A DNA stretch of 50,747 nucleotides from Candidatus Muproteobacteria bacterium (GTDB lineage Bacteria; Pseudomonadota; Gammaproteobacteria; Acidiferrobacterales; SPGG2): contig QKEI01000154.1 of NCBI GenBank assembly GCA_003251795.1, positions 1 through 50,747 on the forward strand, given 5' to 3'. Numbering within the stretch: the first letter of the stretch is position 1; each line of letters starts with the position of its first letter. Of this stretch, positions 38,587-46,668 are shown one piece after another. The notes beneath the pieces were generated by a model that did not search any database, was not told where the DNA came from, and was given only the letters and a program-made list of their open reading frames with translations. The translations under genes were made by a program, and so were the position numbers.

Positions 38587-40080
38587 ATGAGCGATCTTGC
38601 AAGCCAAACCCAGCCAGTAAAGCAGGCCGACAAGCAGGCAGTGGCCGCGGCGTTGCGCGAAGTGCTGCCGCCCGAGGCCGTGCTCTACGATGAGGAGGAC
38701 GTGCGTCCATACGAGTGCGATGGGCTGTCGGCCTACCGCAAGCTGCCGATGATTGTGGTGCTGCCGGATACGGTCGCGCAGGTGCAGCATGTCATGCGCG
38801 TTTGCAATGAACGCAAAGTGCCAGTGGTGGCGCGTGGCGCGGGTACCGGACTTTCTGGCGGGGCGCTGCCACATCCCGAAGGGGTGCTTCTGAGTCTTGC
38901 CAAATTCAACCGCATCCTCGAAATCGACACTGCAAACTGCATCGCCCGCGTGCAACCCGGCGTGCGCAATCTCGCTATCTCCCAGGCCGTCGCTACTAAC
39001 AAGCTGTATTACGCGCCCGATCCTTCGTCACAAATCGCCTGCAGCATCGGCGGCAACGTCGCCGAAAACGCAGGCGGCGTACATTGTCTAAAGTACGGGC
39101 TTACCGTACACAATATTCAGAGTCTCGACGTGGTCACTATTGACGGTGAGTTGGTGAAAATCGGCGGTAATGGCCTCGATAGCCCGGGTTACGACCTGCT
39201 GGCCCTAATGACGGGCTCCGAGGGCATGCTCGGGGTCATCGTCGAGGTAACTGTCAAGCTGCTGCCTCAGCCCGAAGCGGTGCAACTCGTGCTCGCTGCA
39301 TTTGATGATATAGAGAATGCCGGCAACGCGGTGGCGCAAATCATCGCTGCCGGAATCATCCCTGCAGGCCTGGAGATGATGGACAACCCCGCCATTCGCG
39401 CGACCGAGGATTTTGTGCACGCAAACTATCCCGTCGACGCGGCTGGCATCCTGCTCTGCGAAGTCGACGGCACGGCCGAGGAAGTCGCCGAACAGATCAA
39501 GCGAGTGGAAAAGGTGCTTGGCAACTGCGGCGCCACGGAGATACGCAAGGCGCGCGATGAGCAGGAACGCCTGCTGTTCTGGTCGGGTCGCAAGGCTGCG
39601 TTTCCAGCCGTCGGTCGTATCAGTCCCGATTACTACTGCATTGACGGAACCATTCCGCGGCGAAGCCTTGCCGAGGTGTTAGCGAAAATCGCGGTGCTCT
39701 CCAAGGAATACGGGTTGCGCGTGCCCAACGTGTTTCACGCCGGTGACGGTAATTTGCACCCACTGATCCTGTACGATGCCAACCATCCGGGAGAGCTCGA
39801 ACGGACCGAGGACTTGGCCGGCAAGATTCTGGAACTGTGTATCGCCGTCGGTGGCACGATTACCGGGGAGCACGGAGTCGGCGTCGAAAAGATCAACCAA
39901 ATGTGTCTGCAATTCGATAAGGCCGAGCTCACGCAGTTTCACGCGGTCAAAGCGGCTTTTGACCCGCAAGGGTTGCTGAATCCAGGAAAGGCAGTGCCGA
40001 CACTGCACCGCTGTGCCGAATTTGGCGCTATGCACGTGCACGGCGGCAAGCTACCGCATCCAGACATACCGCGGTTCTGA
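38587..40080 (+). CDS. glcD: Glycolate oxidase subunit GlcD (FAD-linked)
   Basis: Flavin subunit of the glycolate dehydrogenase complex, oxidising glycolate (or D-lactate) to glyoxylate. The 497-residue product has the FAD-binding PCMH fold (VVARGAGTGLSGGALP, GCSIGGNVAENAGG type motif in SIGGNVAENAGGVHCLKYGL) and the C-terminal FAD-oxidase end (VFHAGDGNLHPLILYD, GGTITGEHGVGVEKI, AFDPQGLLNPGKAVP), matching E. coli GlcD (499 residues). glcE and glcF follow in order, each after a gap that holds a repeat element. Electrons are passed to the Fe-S subunit GlcF at the membrane. Confidence 0.94.
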   Translation: MSDLASQTQPVKQADKQAVAAALREVLPPEAVLYDEEDVRPYECDGLSAYRKLPMIVVLPDTVAQVQHVMRVCNERKVPVVARGAGTGLSGGALPHPEGVLLSLAKFNRILEIDTANCIARVQPGVRNLAISQAVATNKLYYAPDPSSQIACSIGGNVAENAGGVHCLKYGLTVHNIQSLDVVTIDGELVKIGGNGLDSPGYDLLALMTGSEGMLGVIVEVTVKLLPQPEAVQLVLAAFDDIENAGNAVAQIIAAGIIPAGLEMMDNPAIRATEDFVHANYPVDAAGILLCEVDGTAEEVAEQIKRVEKVLGNCGATEIRKARDEQERLLFWSGRKAAFPAVGRISPDYYCIDGTIPRRSLAEVLAKIAVLSKEYGLRVPNVFHAGDGNLHPLILYDANHPGELERTEDLAGKILELCIAVGGTITGEHGVGVEKINQMCLQFDKAELTQFHAVKAAFDPQGLLNPGKAVPTLHRCAEFGAMHVHGGKLPHPDIPRF

Positions 40081-40109
40081 CTGGGCCCGAGCACGCAGCA
40101 TTAGCGCGT

Positions 40110-40176
40110 GGCTTCGAGCGTCGCCCTGTTTCGCTTGCGCCTCGGCGCCTCCCAACGAGGCACTTCTGCCCCGACG
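40110..40176. repeat. Dispersed hairpin repeat, copy A (partial)
   Basis: In the 142-bp glcD-glcE gap. It shares blocks with copy B at 41316: GGCTTCGAGC, CCCTGTTTCGCTTGCGCCTC and CCTCCCAACGAGGCA correspond to GGCTCCGAGC, CCCTGCTTCGCTCGCGCCTC and CCTCCCGACGAGACA. Only the first 70 bases of the longer element are present. Confidence 0.8.
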
Positions 40177-40222
40177 GAGAAAGCATGCGTGTAGTAGTGT
40201 CTTGAATCATGTGTCTGGCTCA

Positions 40223-41287
40223 ATGGCTGACAACGACCACACAAAAGAGATTCAGGAAAGCGTACGGACTGCCGCGGCAAGCGGTACTGCGCTGTTTGTA
40301 CACGGCGGTAATACCAAGGCCTTCTACGGTCGCGCGATAACCGGCAAGTCGCTCGATGTGAGGGCACACCGTGGCATCGTCAGTTACGAACCGACCGAGC
40401 TGGTCGTCAGCGCGCGCGCCGGCACGCCTTTAACTGAGCTCGAGGCGGCGCTAAACGAATGCGGGCAGATGCTACCATTCGAACCGCCGCATTTTGGCGA
40501 GGCGGCAACCCTTGGTGGCGCGGTGTCCTGCGGGCTCTCGGGACCGGCGCGACCCTATGCCGGTTCAGTGCGGGACTTCGTGCTCGGCGTCGTCTGCGTG
40601 AATGGCCAGGGCGAACGGCTTAGTTTTGGTGGCCAGGTGATGAAGAACGTCGCCGGCTACGACATCTCACGCTTGATGGTCGGCGCCATGGGGACGCTGG
40701 GCGTACTGCTAGAGATCTCGTTGAAGGTCTTGCCGCGCCCCGTTCACGAGACCACGCTGGCTTTGCCCATGGATGCCGCGAGCGCAATCTCCACCATGAA
40801 CGCGTGGGCCAGCCAACCGCTGCCGGTCTCTGCCAGCTGTTATGACGGTGAGGTACTGCGTGTACGTCTGTCCGGTTCGGAAAGTGGTGTACGCTCAGCG
40901 CAGCAAAAGATCGGTGGTGAGCAAGCGCAAGACGGCCATGCCTTCTGGACCGATCTGCGCGAACTACAGTTGCCATTCTTCCGTAATGATGCACCGCTCT
41001 GGCGCATCTCCGTGCCAGCCACCACTCCCGCGCCAGACAACAATGAACCATGGTTGCTCGACTGGGGTGGTGCGCAACGCTGGCTCGTGAGTGCGCGCGA
41101 TGCGCGCGCGATACGCAAAGACGCATCCGCCGCAGGCGGGCATGCGGTGCTGTTTCGTGGCGGCGATCGCAGCGGCGAGGTGTTTCATCCGCTTGCACCG
41201 ACTCTGGAAACAATACATCGCCGACTAAAGGAGGCTTTCGATCCAAAGGGTATTCTCAATCCCGGAAGGTTGTACAAGGAATGGTGA
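40223..41287 (+). CDS. glcE: Glycolate oxidase subunit GlcE
   Basis: Second FAD-binding subunit of glycolate dehydrogenase, 354 residues (E. coli GlcE 350). The PCMH-type FAD domain shows ALFVHGGNTKAFYGR, GGAVSCGLSGPARPYAGSVR DFVLGV and VMKNVAGYDISRLMVGAMGT LGV; the short C-terminus ends FDPKGILNPGRLYKEW. The start at 40223 is the ATG at which family similarity begins; a GTG at 40211 is in frame but less likely. No strong ribosome-binding site. It stands between glcD and glcF, each gap carrying a dispersed repeat, so the spacing is much wider than in a compact operon. Confidence 0.92.
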   Translation: MADNDHTKEIQESVRTAAASGTALFVHGGNTKAFYGRAITGKSLDVRAHRGIVSYEPTELVVSARAGTPLTELEAALNECGQMLPFEPPHFGEAATLGGAVSCGLSGPARPYAGSVRDFVLGVVCVNGQGERLSFGGQVMKNVAGYDISRLMVGAMGTLGVLLEISLKVLPRPVHETTLALPMDAASAISTMNAWASQPLPVSASCYDGEVLRVRLSGSESGVRSAQQKIGGEQAQDGHAFWTDLRELQLPFFRNDAPLWRISVPATTPAPDNNEPWLLDWGGAQRWLVSARDARAIRKDASAAGGHAVLFRGGDRSGEVFHPLAPTLETIHRRLKEAFDPKGILNPGRLYKEW

Positions 41288-41315
41288 AAACGAGCGCCCA
41301 ACGCCGTCACCGCGC

Positions 41316-41475
41316 GGCTCCGAGCTTCTCCCTGCTTCGCTCGCGCCTCGCCCCCTCCCGACGAGACATCCCTTTGTCTCGGCGGGTGGGGCGCGACATC
41401 CTGTCCGCGCCCCCTTACCGGGGCGCGATCGGTGGCGCAAGCGGGGCTCGCCAGTCACCTTGCGCTGACAGCGGT
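41316..41475. repeat. Dispersed hairpin repeat, copy B (longest)
   Basis: Fills most of the glcE-glcF gap. It holds two strong hairpins: CCCGACGAGACA (41357-41368) with TGTCTCGGCGGG around a 5-nt loop and one mismatch, and CGCGCCCC with GGGGCGCG (about 41407-41428). The right part, GCGGGGCTCGCCAGTC (41441-41456), is repeated in copy C. No transposase or target duplication is seen. Confidence 0.85.
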
Positions 41476-41511
41476 GGGCCTGGTTGTGTCTGGTTGGCAA
41501 GGGCGTGATCT

Positions 41512-42720
41512 ATGCAAACAGCGCTTGCCGATTTTGTAAGAGATACACCCGAGGGGCGTGAAGCCGATGCGATCCTGCGCGCCTGCGTGCATTGCGGCTT
41601 CTGCACGGCAACGTGTCCCACCTACCAGCTGTTGGGCGACGAGCTCGATGGTCCGCGCGGGCGCATATACCTTATTAAGCAGGTACTGGAAGGCCACGCA
41701 GCCACGACGCGTACCCAGTTGCATCTGGATCGTTGCCTAACCTGTCGGGCGTGTGAGACCACCTGTCCTTCCGGCGTCAAGTACGGCCGTCTTGCCGACA
41801 TCGGTCGCAAGATCGTGGATGAGAAGGTATCGCGTGCGTTTTTCGACCGGTTGCAGCGCTGGGGTTTGCGGGCAGTGCTGCCCTATACATCACGCTTCGC
41901 CACCTTATTAGGTGTGGGTAGAGCGTTGCGCCCGCTGCTACCGCCGAAAGTCAAACGCTCGATCATAGCCGCCGAACCTGCGGGAACTTGGCCAGTGTCA
42001 CGTCACAGCCGGCGCATGCTGGTGCTCGACGGCTGCGTACAACCGGCGCTGGCGCCCGCGATCAATGCCGCGGCCGCGCGCGTACTCGATCGCCTTGGCA
42101 TCAGCCTGGTACCGACGCCTGGTGCCGGCTGCTGCGGCGCGGTGAGCTATCACCTCACTGCACAGGAGGAAGGGCTCGATTTCATGCGCCGATTGATCGA
42201 TGCGTGGTGGCCACAAATCGAAGCGGGCGCCGAGGCCATCGTCATGACGGCGAGCGGCTGCGGCGCCATGGTCAAGGAATATGGCCACCTGTTGCGTGGT
42301 GATCCGCGCTATGCCGAGAAAGCGGCACGCGTGACAATGATGACGCGTGACATCGGCGAGGTCTTGGCCGGTACCGATCTTTCGGCGCTGTCGTGCCGCC
42401 GACGCCGTATCGCTTTTCAGTCGCCGTGCACCCTGCAACATGGACAGCAGCTCAACGGCGTCGTCGAGGGGGTGCTCGGCAAGCTCGGTTTCGAGCTCAC
42501 GCCGGTGCCGGACTCGCATCTGTGCTGCGGGTCGGCAGGTACGTATTCGATCCTGCAGGAACGGCTTTCCCAGCGGCTGCTGGCCAATAAGCTTAAGGCG
42601 CTCAGCTCTGGCGGGCCCGAGCTGATCGCGACCGCCAATATTGGCTGCCTAGCGCACCTGAAGAGTCGCTCCGAAATCCCGGTGGTACATTGGATCGAAC
42701 TGCTGGATTCCCCCGCTTAG
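41512..42720 (+). CDS. glcF: Glycolate oxidase iron-sulfur subunit GlcF
   Basis: Electron-transfer subunit of glycolate dehydrogenase, linking GlcD/E to the respiratory chain at the inner membrane. The 402-residue product has two [4Fe-4S] ferredoxin motifs near the N-terminus (CVHCGFCTATCPT and CLTCRACETTCPSG) and two CCG-type cysteine-rich domains further on (PGAGCCGAVSYH with TASGCGAMVKEY; SPCTLQHGQQLN with DSHLCCGSAGTYSI), the standard GlcF layout. ATG at 41512, 37 bp after copy B of the repeat. It closes the glcDEF series before aceB, which would consume the glyoxylate made. Confidence 0.95.
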   Translation: MQTALADFVRDTPEGREADAILRACVHCGFCTATCPTYQLLGDELDGPRGRIYLIKQVLEGHAATTRTQLHLDRCLTCRACETTCPSGVKYGRLADIGRKIVDEKVSRAFFDRLQRWGLRAVLPYTSRFATLLGVGRALRPLLPPKVKRSIIAAEPAGTWPVSRHSRRMLVLDGCVQPALAPAINAAAARVLDRLGISLVPTPGAGCCGAVSYHLTAQEEGLDFMRRLIDAWWPQIEAGAEAIVMTASGCGAMVKEYGHLLRGDPRYAEKAARVTMMTRDIGEVLAGTDLSALSCRRRRIAFQSPCTLQHGQQLNGVVEGVLGKLGFELTPVPDSHLCCGSAGTYSILQERLSQRLLANKLKALSSGGPELIATANIGCLAHLKSRSEIPVVHWIELLDSPA

Positions 42721-42787
42721 GGCCACGCGAGCGGCGACAGCCCCTTGAACCCGATCAGCTGCGAAAACCCTGGTCTGGCCAACGGTC

Positions 42788-42904
42788 TTGACCTCATCCC
42801 CGACCACCCGTGGTACTATCTTGGGTCTGAGGTAGCTCCCCGTCGGGTGTTACGCGCACTAAAACCCTAATCTAAGCGCTGACGGCCGCCTGGGCGGGGG
42901 CTTT
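42788..42904 (+). promoter_or_regulatory. Promoter and possible structured leader of aceB
   Basis: TGG-TACTAT (42811-42819) is an extended -10 element (TGnTATAAT type); TTGACC at 42788 is 20 bp away, too far for a good -35. Transcription from here would give a leader of about 140 nt with a G/C-rich stem near 42885-42901 (GCCGCC...GGGGGC) followed by TTTTA, some 60 nt before the gene. The stem pairs imperfectly, so it may be a weak terminator/attenuator or the end of glcF transcription. No known riboswitch was recognised. Confidence 0.4.
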
Positions 42905-42966
42905 TACGCCTTTTCAAATTGCCAGCTGGGGGCACATCCTTATCCAGTTATGTAGGGAGAATAATC

Positions 42967-44571
42967 ATGTTAGCCAAGCGTCAAGTCCAAGGGGTCGAAG
43001 TTACGGGCAAGATAACCCCCGAATGGGAGCAGCAGGTGCTCACAGCCGAGGCCCTGCGCTTCGTGGCCGAACTGCACCGAAAGTTCAATCCCACCCGCCT
43101 CAGCCTGTTGAAGCGTCGCGGTGAGGTGCAAGCCGCTCTCGATGCCGGGCAGATGCCCGACTTCCCGAAGGAAACAGCCAACGTACGCAAGGCGAACTGG
43201 AAGGTAGCCCCGGCACCGGCCGATCTCGCTGATCGGCGCTGCGAAATCACCGGCCCGGTTGATCGGCGCATGATGATCAATGCCTTTAACTCCGGGGCCA
43301 AGGTATTCATGGCGGATTTCGAGGATGCGCTTTCCCCCACCTGGAGCAACATGATGGAGGGGCACATCAACCTCAAGGATAAGACCCGCGACACCCTCGA
43401 GTTCGTCTCCGAAGACGGCAAACACTACACACTGAACGACACCGTGGCGACGCTACTCGTGCGCCCGCGCGGCTGGCATTTGCCGGAAAACCATGTGCTG
43501 GTTGACGGCGAACCGATATCCGGTGCCTTGTTCGACTTTGGGCTGTTCTTCTTCCACAACGCCAAAGAGCTGCTGGCTAGCGGCAGTGGACCGTACTTCT
43601 ATCTGCCAAAAATCGAGAATTACCTCGAGGCGCGTCTGTGGAATGATGTATTCAATCACGCGCAAGACACGCTGGGTATTCCCCGCGGTAGCGTCCGCGC
43701 CACCGTGTTGATCGAGACGATCCTGGCCGCCTTCGATATGGAAGAGATCTTGTACGAGCTGCGCGAGCACGGTTGCAGCCTGAACGCTGGTCGCTGGGAT
43801 TATATCTTCAGCATCATCAAGAAATTCCGCCGCCAACGCGGCCTCGTGCTTCCGGATCGCGCACAGGTGACGATGACTGTACCCTTTATGCGCGCCTACA
43901 CCGAGCTATTGATCCGTACCTGCCATAAGCGCGGCGCGCATGCGATCGGCGGCATGGCGGCGTTTATCCCGAGCCGCCGGGATCCGACCGTCAACGAGGT
44001 CGCCATCCCGAAAGTGCGCGAGGACAAGCAACGCGAGTCGAGCGACGGCATGGATGGAACCTGGGTGGCGCATCCCGATCTCGTAGGTGTGGCTACGGAA
44101 GAATTCGACAAGGTGCTCGGCAAGCGCCCGAACCAGTTGGAACGTTTGCGCGAGGACGTGAAGGTGCAGGCCAGTGAGCTCATCAACTTCAAGGTCCCCG
44201 GTGGTACCGTGACCGAAGGGGGCGTACGCAACAACATCAGCGTAGCTTTGCAATATATGGACAACTGGCTCGGCGGTTTGGGTGCCGTCGCCATCTTCAA
44301 TCTGATGGAGGATGCCGCCACGGCAGAGATCTCACGTTCGCAGCTCTGGCAGTGGGTGCACAACGGTGCGAAGCTCGACGATGGACGTAGCGTTACAGCA
44401 GATCTGTACAAACAGTTGCGCGATGATGAGCTGAAAAGGCTCGGCGGCATCAATGAGCGCTATTATCGCGATGTGACCGAGATCCTCGACAGCCTGGTGC
44501 TGGCGGACGAGTTTTCCGACTTCCTGACGCTGCCCGCTTACGAGAAACTGGTTGCACAAGAACAAGCTTAG
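42967..44571 (+). CDS. aceB: Malate synthase A
   Basis: Condenses glyoxylate and acetyl-CoA to malate. The 534-residue product is of the A type (E. coli AceB 533), not GlcB. Recognised segments are [82 protein letters not shown], and [18 protein letters not shown] stands before the ATG. It follows glcDEF, so it would take glyoxylate both from glycolate oxidation and from AceA, 20 kb away. Convergent with the ChaC-like gene, 6 bp apart. Confidence 0.97.
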   Translation: MLAKRQVQGVEVTGKITPEWEQQVLTAEALRFVAELHRKFNPTRLSLLKRRGEVQAALDAGQMPDFPKETANVRKANWKVAPAPADLADRRCEITGPVDRRMMINAFNSGAKVFMADFEDALSPTWSNMMEGHINLKDKTRDTLEFVSEDGKHYTLNDTVATLLVRPRGWHLPENHVLVDGEPISGALFDFGLFFFHNAKELLASGSGPYFYLPKIENYLEARLWNDVFNHAQDTLGIPRGSVRATVLIETILAAFDMEEILYELREHGCSLNAGRWDYIFSIIKKFRRQRGLVLPDRAQVTMTVPFMRAYTELLIRTCHKRGAHAIGGMAAFIPSRRDPTVNEVAIPKVREDKQRESSDGMDGTWVAHPDLVGVATEEFDKVLGKRPNQLERLREDVKVQASELINFKVPGGTVTEGGVRNNISVALQYMDNWLGGLGAVAIFNLMEDAATAEISRSQLWQWVHNGAKLDDGRSVTADLYKQLRDDELKRLGGINERYYRDVTEILDSLVLADEFSDFLTLPAYEKLVAQEQA

Positions 44572-44577
44572 TGCGGC

Positions 44578-45141
44578 TTAAGTTTTGCGTGCGCCGAGCA
44601 GCGCCTGTACCTCATGCAACAGGCTGTCGGCAATGCCGAGCTCATCGAGATGTTCAACCGTGCGGCTGATGTACTCGGTGTTGGGGCCGTGGCGACCATG
44701 CGCGCCGCGGACGATAATAGCGGCCTCCTCCGCGCTTAATCTGCCCGCATATTGGACATGCGAGCGGTCAACGATAAACGTGAGTGTTGAAACCCGTCGA
44801 CCATCATCGAGTTGTACTGGCACCAACTTCGGCAGGTAGACGTTGGTAGCAAGCTCCCGCTCATATAGGTAATTTGCGACCGCATCCTTGTCGGCAGCCG
44901 ACACGCGGAAGGCGCGACCGATGCAAGAGCCGCCGCGATCGAGCCCGACTACGAGCCCGGGCACCTCGGGCGTGCCGCGGTACACCCAAGAGCGCACACA
45001 CAGCGCGCGATGATAGCCGCAGATACGGGCAGCGCGCACTTCTACATGGACAAAGCCCGGTTTCCACATGAGCGAGCCATAACCGAAACCCACCGGTAAC
45101 TGCGGCAAACTGTCGACTTTCTCTCTTGTCGCCTGATTCAT
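44578..45141 (-). CDS. chaC: Gamma-glutamylcyclotransferase, ChaC family
   Basis: Predicted cytoplasmic gamma-glutamylcyclotransferase of 187 residues; ChaC enzymes cleave glutathione or gamma-glutamyl peptides to 5-oxoproline. The family motif is GFGYGSLMWKPGF near the N-terminus, followed by GYHRALCVRSWVYRGTPEVP GLVVGLD and the YLYERELATNVYLP region with the likely catalytic glutamate. The start at 45141 has only a weak ribosome-binding site; the open frame extends to 45705 upstream through repeat copy C, so the true start may lie elsewhere, but family similarity begins at this Met. Divergent from the NHase/SCNase-like operon with about 220 bp between. Confidence 0.85.
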   Translation of the reverse strand: MNQATREKVDSLPQLPVGFGYGSLMWKPGFVHVEVRAARICGYHRALCVRSWVYRGTPEVPGLVVGLDRGGSCIGRAFRVSAADKDAVANYLYERELATNVYLPKLVPVQLDDGRRVSTLTFIVDRSHVQYAGRLSAEEAAIIVRGAHGRHGPNTEYISRTVEHLDELGIADSLLHEVQALLGARKT

Positions 45142-45164
45142 ACCTGGATCACCGGTATCACTGC

Positions 45165-45266
45165 ACGGCTCCGGCACCTCCCGACGAGACACCCTATCCA
45201 AGCCCCCTTGATGGGGTGTGACCCAGACCGTAGGCGGGGCTCGCCAGTCGCCTTTCGCTGACACCG
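45165..45266. repeat. Dispersed hairpin repeat, copy C
   Basis: Lies between chaC and the NHase/SCNase-like operon. It matches both ends of copy B: GGCTCCG, CCTCCCGACGAGACA, CCCCCTT and GCGGGGCTCGCCAGTC, then CTTTCGCTGACA. The internal part of copy B (the section with CTGCTTCGCTCGCGCCTCG and the TGTCTCGGCGGG arm) is missing, so it is an internally deleted form. Confidence 0.82.
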
Positions 45267-45360
45267 GCGATCTCGGGAAACGAAAAACGCATAGTATCGT
45301 TTTGGTCGTAGCGCCGGCCAGCGCTTTGCGCCGGCAATGATAAGTTCGATAATAGCGGAC

Positions 45361-45690
45361 ATGGTTGAAAATAAGGATCGTGCCCATCACGACATGGGGG
45401 GTCTGCCGGCCGGGCCGGTTGACCGCGGCGAGCACGAAGCCGCCTTCTGGGAAAAGCGTGTCGATGCCATCATGATGCTGCTCAGTGACAAGCAGCGGCG
45501 GCTGCTGCGCGTCGATGAGCTGCGCCGCGGCATCGAAAGCCTGGGCCCCGATGCCTATGACAAGCTCGGCTACTACGAGCGCTGGATCGCGTCCATCACC
45601 GGCATTCTGGTCGAGAAAGGCGTGCTGACTCAGAAAGAGATCGATGCGCGCATCGTCCAATTGCGCAGCCGGCGGGAAGCAAAGCCGTGA
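45361..45690 (+). CDS. NHase beta N-terminal-half / thiocyanate hydrolase ScnB-like subunit
   Basis: Small helical subunit of about 109 residues. It matches the N-terminal half of the nitrile hydratase beta subunit: HHDMGG near the start, FWEKRVDAIMMLLSD, VDELRRGIESLGPDAYDKLG YYERWIASITGILVEKGVLT. The Arg in YYERW is the residue that in NHase contacts the active-site cysteines. In thiocyanate hydrolase this half is a separate subunit (ScnB). Two starts are possible, 45361 and 45337, neither with a good ribosome-binding site. It heads a three-gene unit; the next gene begins within its stop codon (GTGA). Confidence 0.83.
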   Translation: MVENKDRAHHDMGGLPAGPVDRGEHEAAFWEKRVDAIMMLLSDKQRRLLRVDELRRGIESLGPDAYDKLGYYERWIASITGILVEKGVLTQKEIDARIVQLRSRREAKP

Positions 45691-45989
45691 ACGCGCGATT
45701 CGCACCGGGAGAACGGGTCAGCGTCGATAAGCGCTACCCGAAAAAACATTGCCGCACGCCCTATTACATCCGCGGCAAGACAGGTGTGATCGAGCGCATC
45801 TGCGGCAAGTTTGCCAATCCGGAGGAGCTCGCCTACGGGCGCGACGGTCTACCGAAGCGGCCGTTGTACCGCGTACGCTTCCGCCAGACCGAGGTATGGT
45901 CCAGTTACAACGGCATGGATGACGATACCGTCGATATCGAGATCTTCGAGCATTGGCTCAAGCCCGCCAGCAAAGGAGCAAAAAAATGA
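45687..45989 (+). CDS. NHase beta C-terminal-half / thiocyanate hydrolase ScnA-like subunit
   Basis: Subunit of 100 residues equal to the C-terminal SH3-like barrel of the nitrile hydratase beta chain: RFAPGERVSVDKRYPKKHCR TPYYIRGKTGVIERICG, RPLYRVRFRQTEVW, DTVDIEIFEHWLKPA. In thiocyanate hydrolase it corresponds to ScnA. Start: GTG at 45687 overlapping the upstream stop by 4 bp; its own stop overlaps the alpha-like gene by 4 bp (ATGA). Splitting of the beta chain between two genes is the hallmark of SCNase and of rare three-subunit NHases such as ToyJKL. Confidence 0.83.
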   Translation: MNARFAPGERVSVDKRYPKKHCRTPYYIRGKTGVIERICGKFANPEELAYGRDGLPKRPLYRVRFRQTEVWSSYNGMDDDTVDIEIFEHWLKPASKGAKK

Positions 45990-46615
45990 GTGAGCATCCG
46001 CACGACCACGGACATCCGCACGCCGCGATCGAGCAAACGGAACCGCAGGGCCATTACCAGTATTTGGCTGACGCCGTCAGGGAGCTTCTGATCGAGAAGG
46101 GCGTGTTTACGGCCGATGAGATGCGCCGTGCGATCGAGGCGATGGATGCGCGCACACCGGCGCAAGGCGCACGCGTCGTGGCGCGCGCCTGGGTAGACCC
46201 CGCCTACAAGGCGCGCCTGCTTGCCGATGGCACAGCGGCCGTCGAAGAGCTCGGCATCGATATGGGGCCGACGAAGCTGGTGGTCGTGGAGAACACGCCG
46301 AACGTACACAACGTGATTGTCTGTACACTCTGTTCCTGCTATCCGCGCATGTTGCTCGGTCTTCCACCCGCCTGGTACAAGAGCCGCAACTATCGTTCCC
46401 GCACCGTGATCGAGCCGCGCGCCGTGCTCACCGAATTCGGAACCCGGCTGCCGGATGATGTCGATGTGCGGGTACATGACAGCACCGCCGATATGCGCTA
46501 TCTCGTGCTGCCGATGCGTCCCGAAGGTACGGGGCACATGAGCGAGGACGAGCTGGCAACACTCGTCACGCGCGACACCATGATCGGCGTCGCCCAGGTC
46601 CCCTCGCCGAGCTGA
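45986..46615 (+). CDS. Cobalt-type NHase alpha / thiocyanate hydrolase ScnC-like subunit
   Basis: Metal-binding catalytic subunit of 209 residues. The metal site is VCTLCSCYPRMLLG (Cys113, Cys116, Cys118); Thr in the second place is the cobalt-type form (iron types have CSLCSC), and the last two cysteines would be oxidised to sulfinic/sulfenic acids. The fold continues PPAWYKSRNYRSRTVIEPRA VLTEFGT and TRDTMIGVA. Arg follows CYP where, from memory, Co-type nitrile hydratases have Trp and SCNases Arg, which favours thiocyanate hydrolase, cautiously. The N-terminus is His-rich (HPHDHGHPH), perhaps binding metal. AAAGGAGC precedes the ATG. No P47K- or P15K-like activator gene is in the window. 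Confidence 0.87.
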   Translation: MSEHPHDHGHPHAAIEQTEPQGHYQYLADAVRELLIEKGVFTADEMRRAIEAMDARTPAQGARVVARAWVDPAYKARLLADGTAAVEELGIDMGPTKLVVVENTPNVHNVIVCTLCSCYPRMLLGLPPAWYKSRNYRSRTVIEPRAVLTEFGTRLPDDVDVRVHDSTADMRYLVLPMRPEGTGHMSEDELATLVTRDTMIGVAQVPSPS

Positions 46616-46668
46616 TCCCAGCGCTTGGCCACAGGCTGCGTCCTCTCTGAAAACCCCGAGGCGGCTGC

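Noticed and set aside
41225..41500. Small basic open frames inside the repeat copies (also 40028-40210 and 45138-45362)
   Set aside because: The frames look alike because the DNA repeats, not because of protein conservation; no start signals.
42826..42900. Known riboswitch (glycine, SAM/SAH, guanidine) in the aceB leader
   Set aside because: None of the consensus core sequences I remember is present; only a possible leader stem remains.
45142..45705. N-terminal extension of the ChaC-like gene through the repeat
   Set aside because: The added residues come from repeat copy C and from the antisense of the first NHase/SCNase-like gene; no family similarity.
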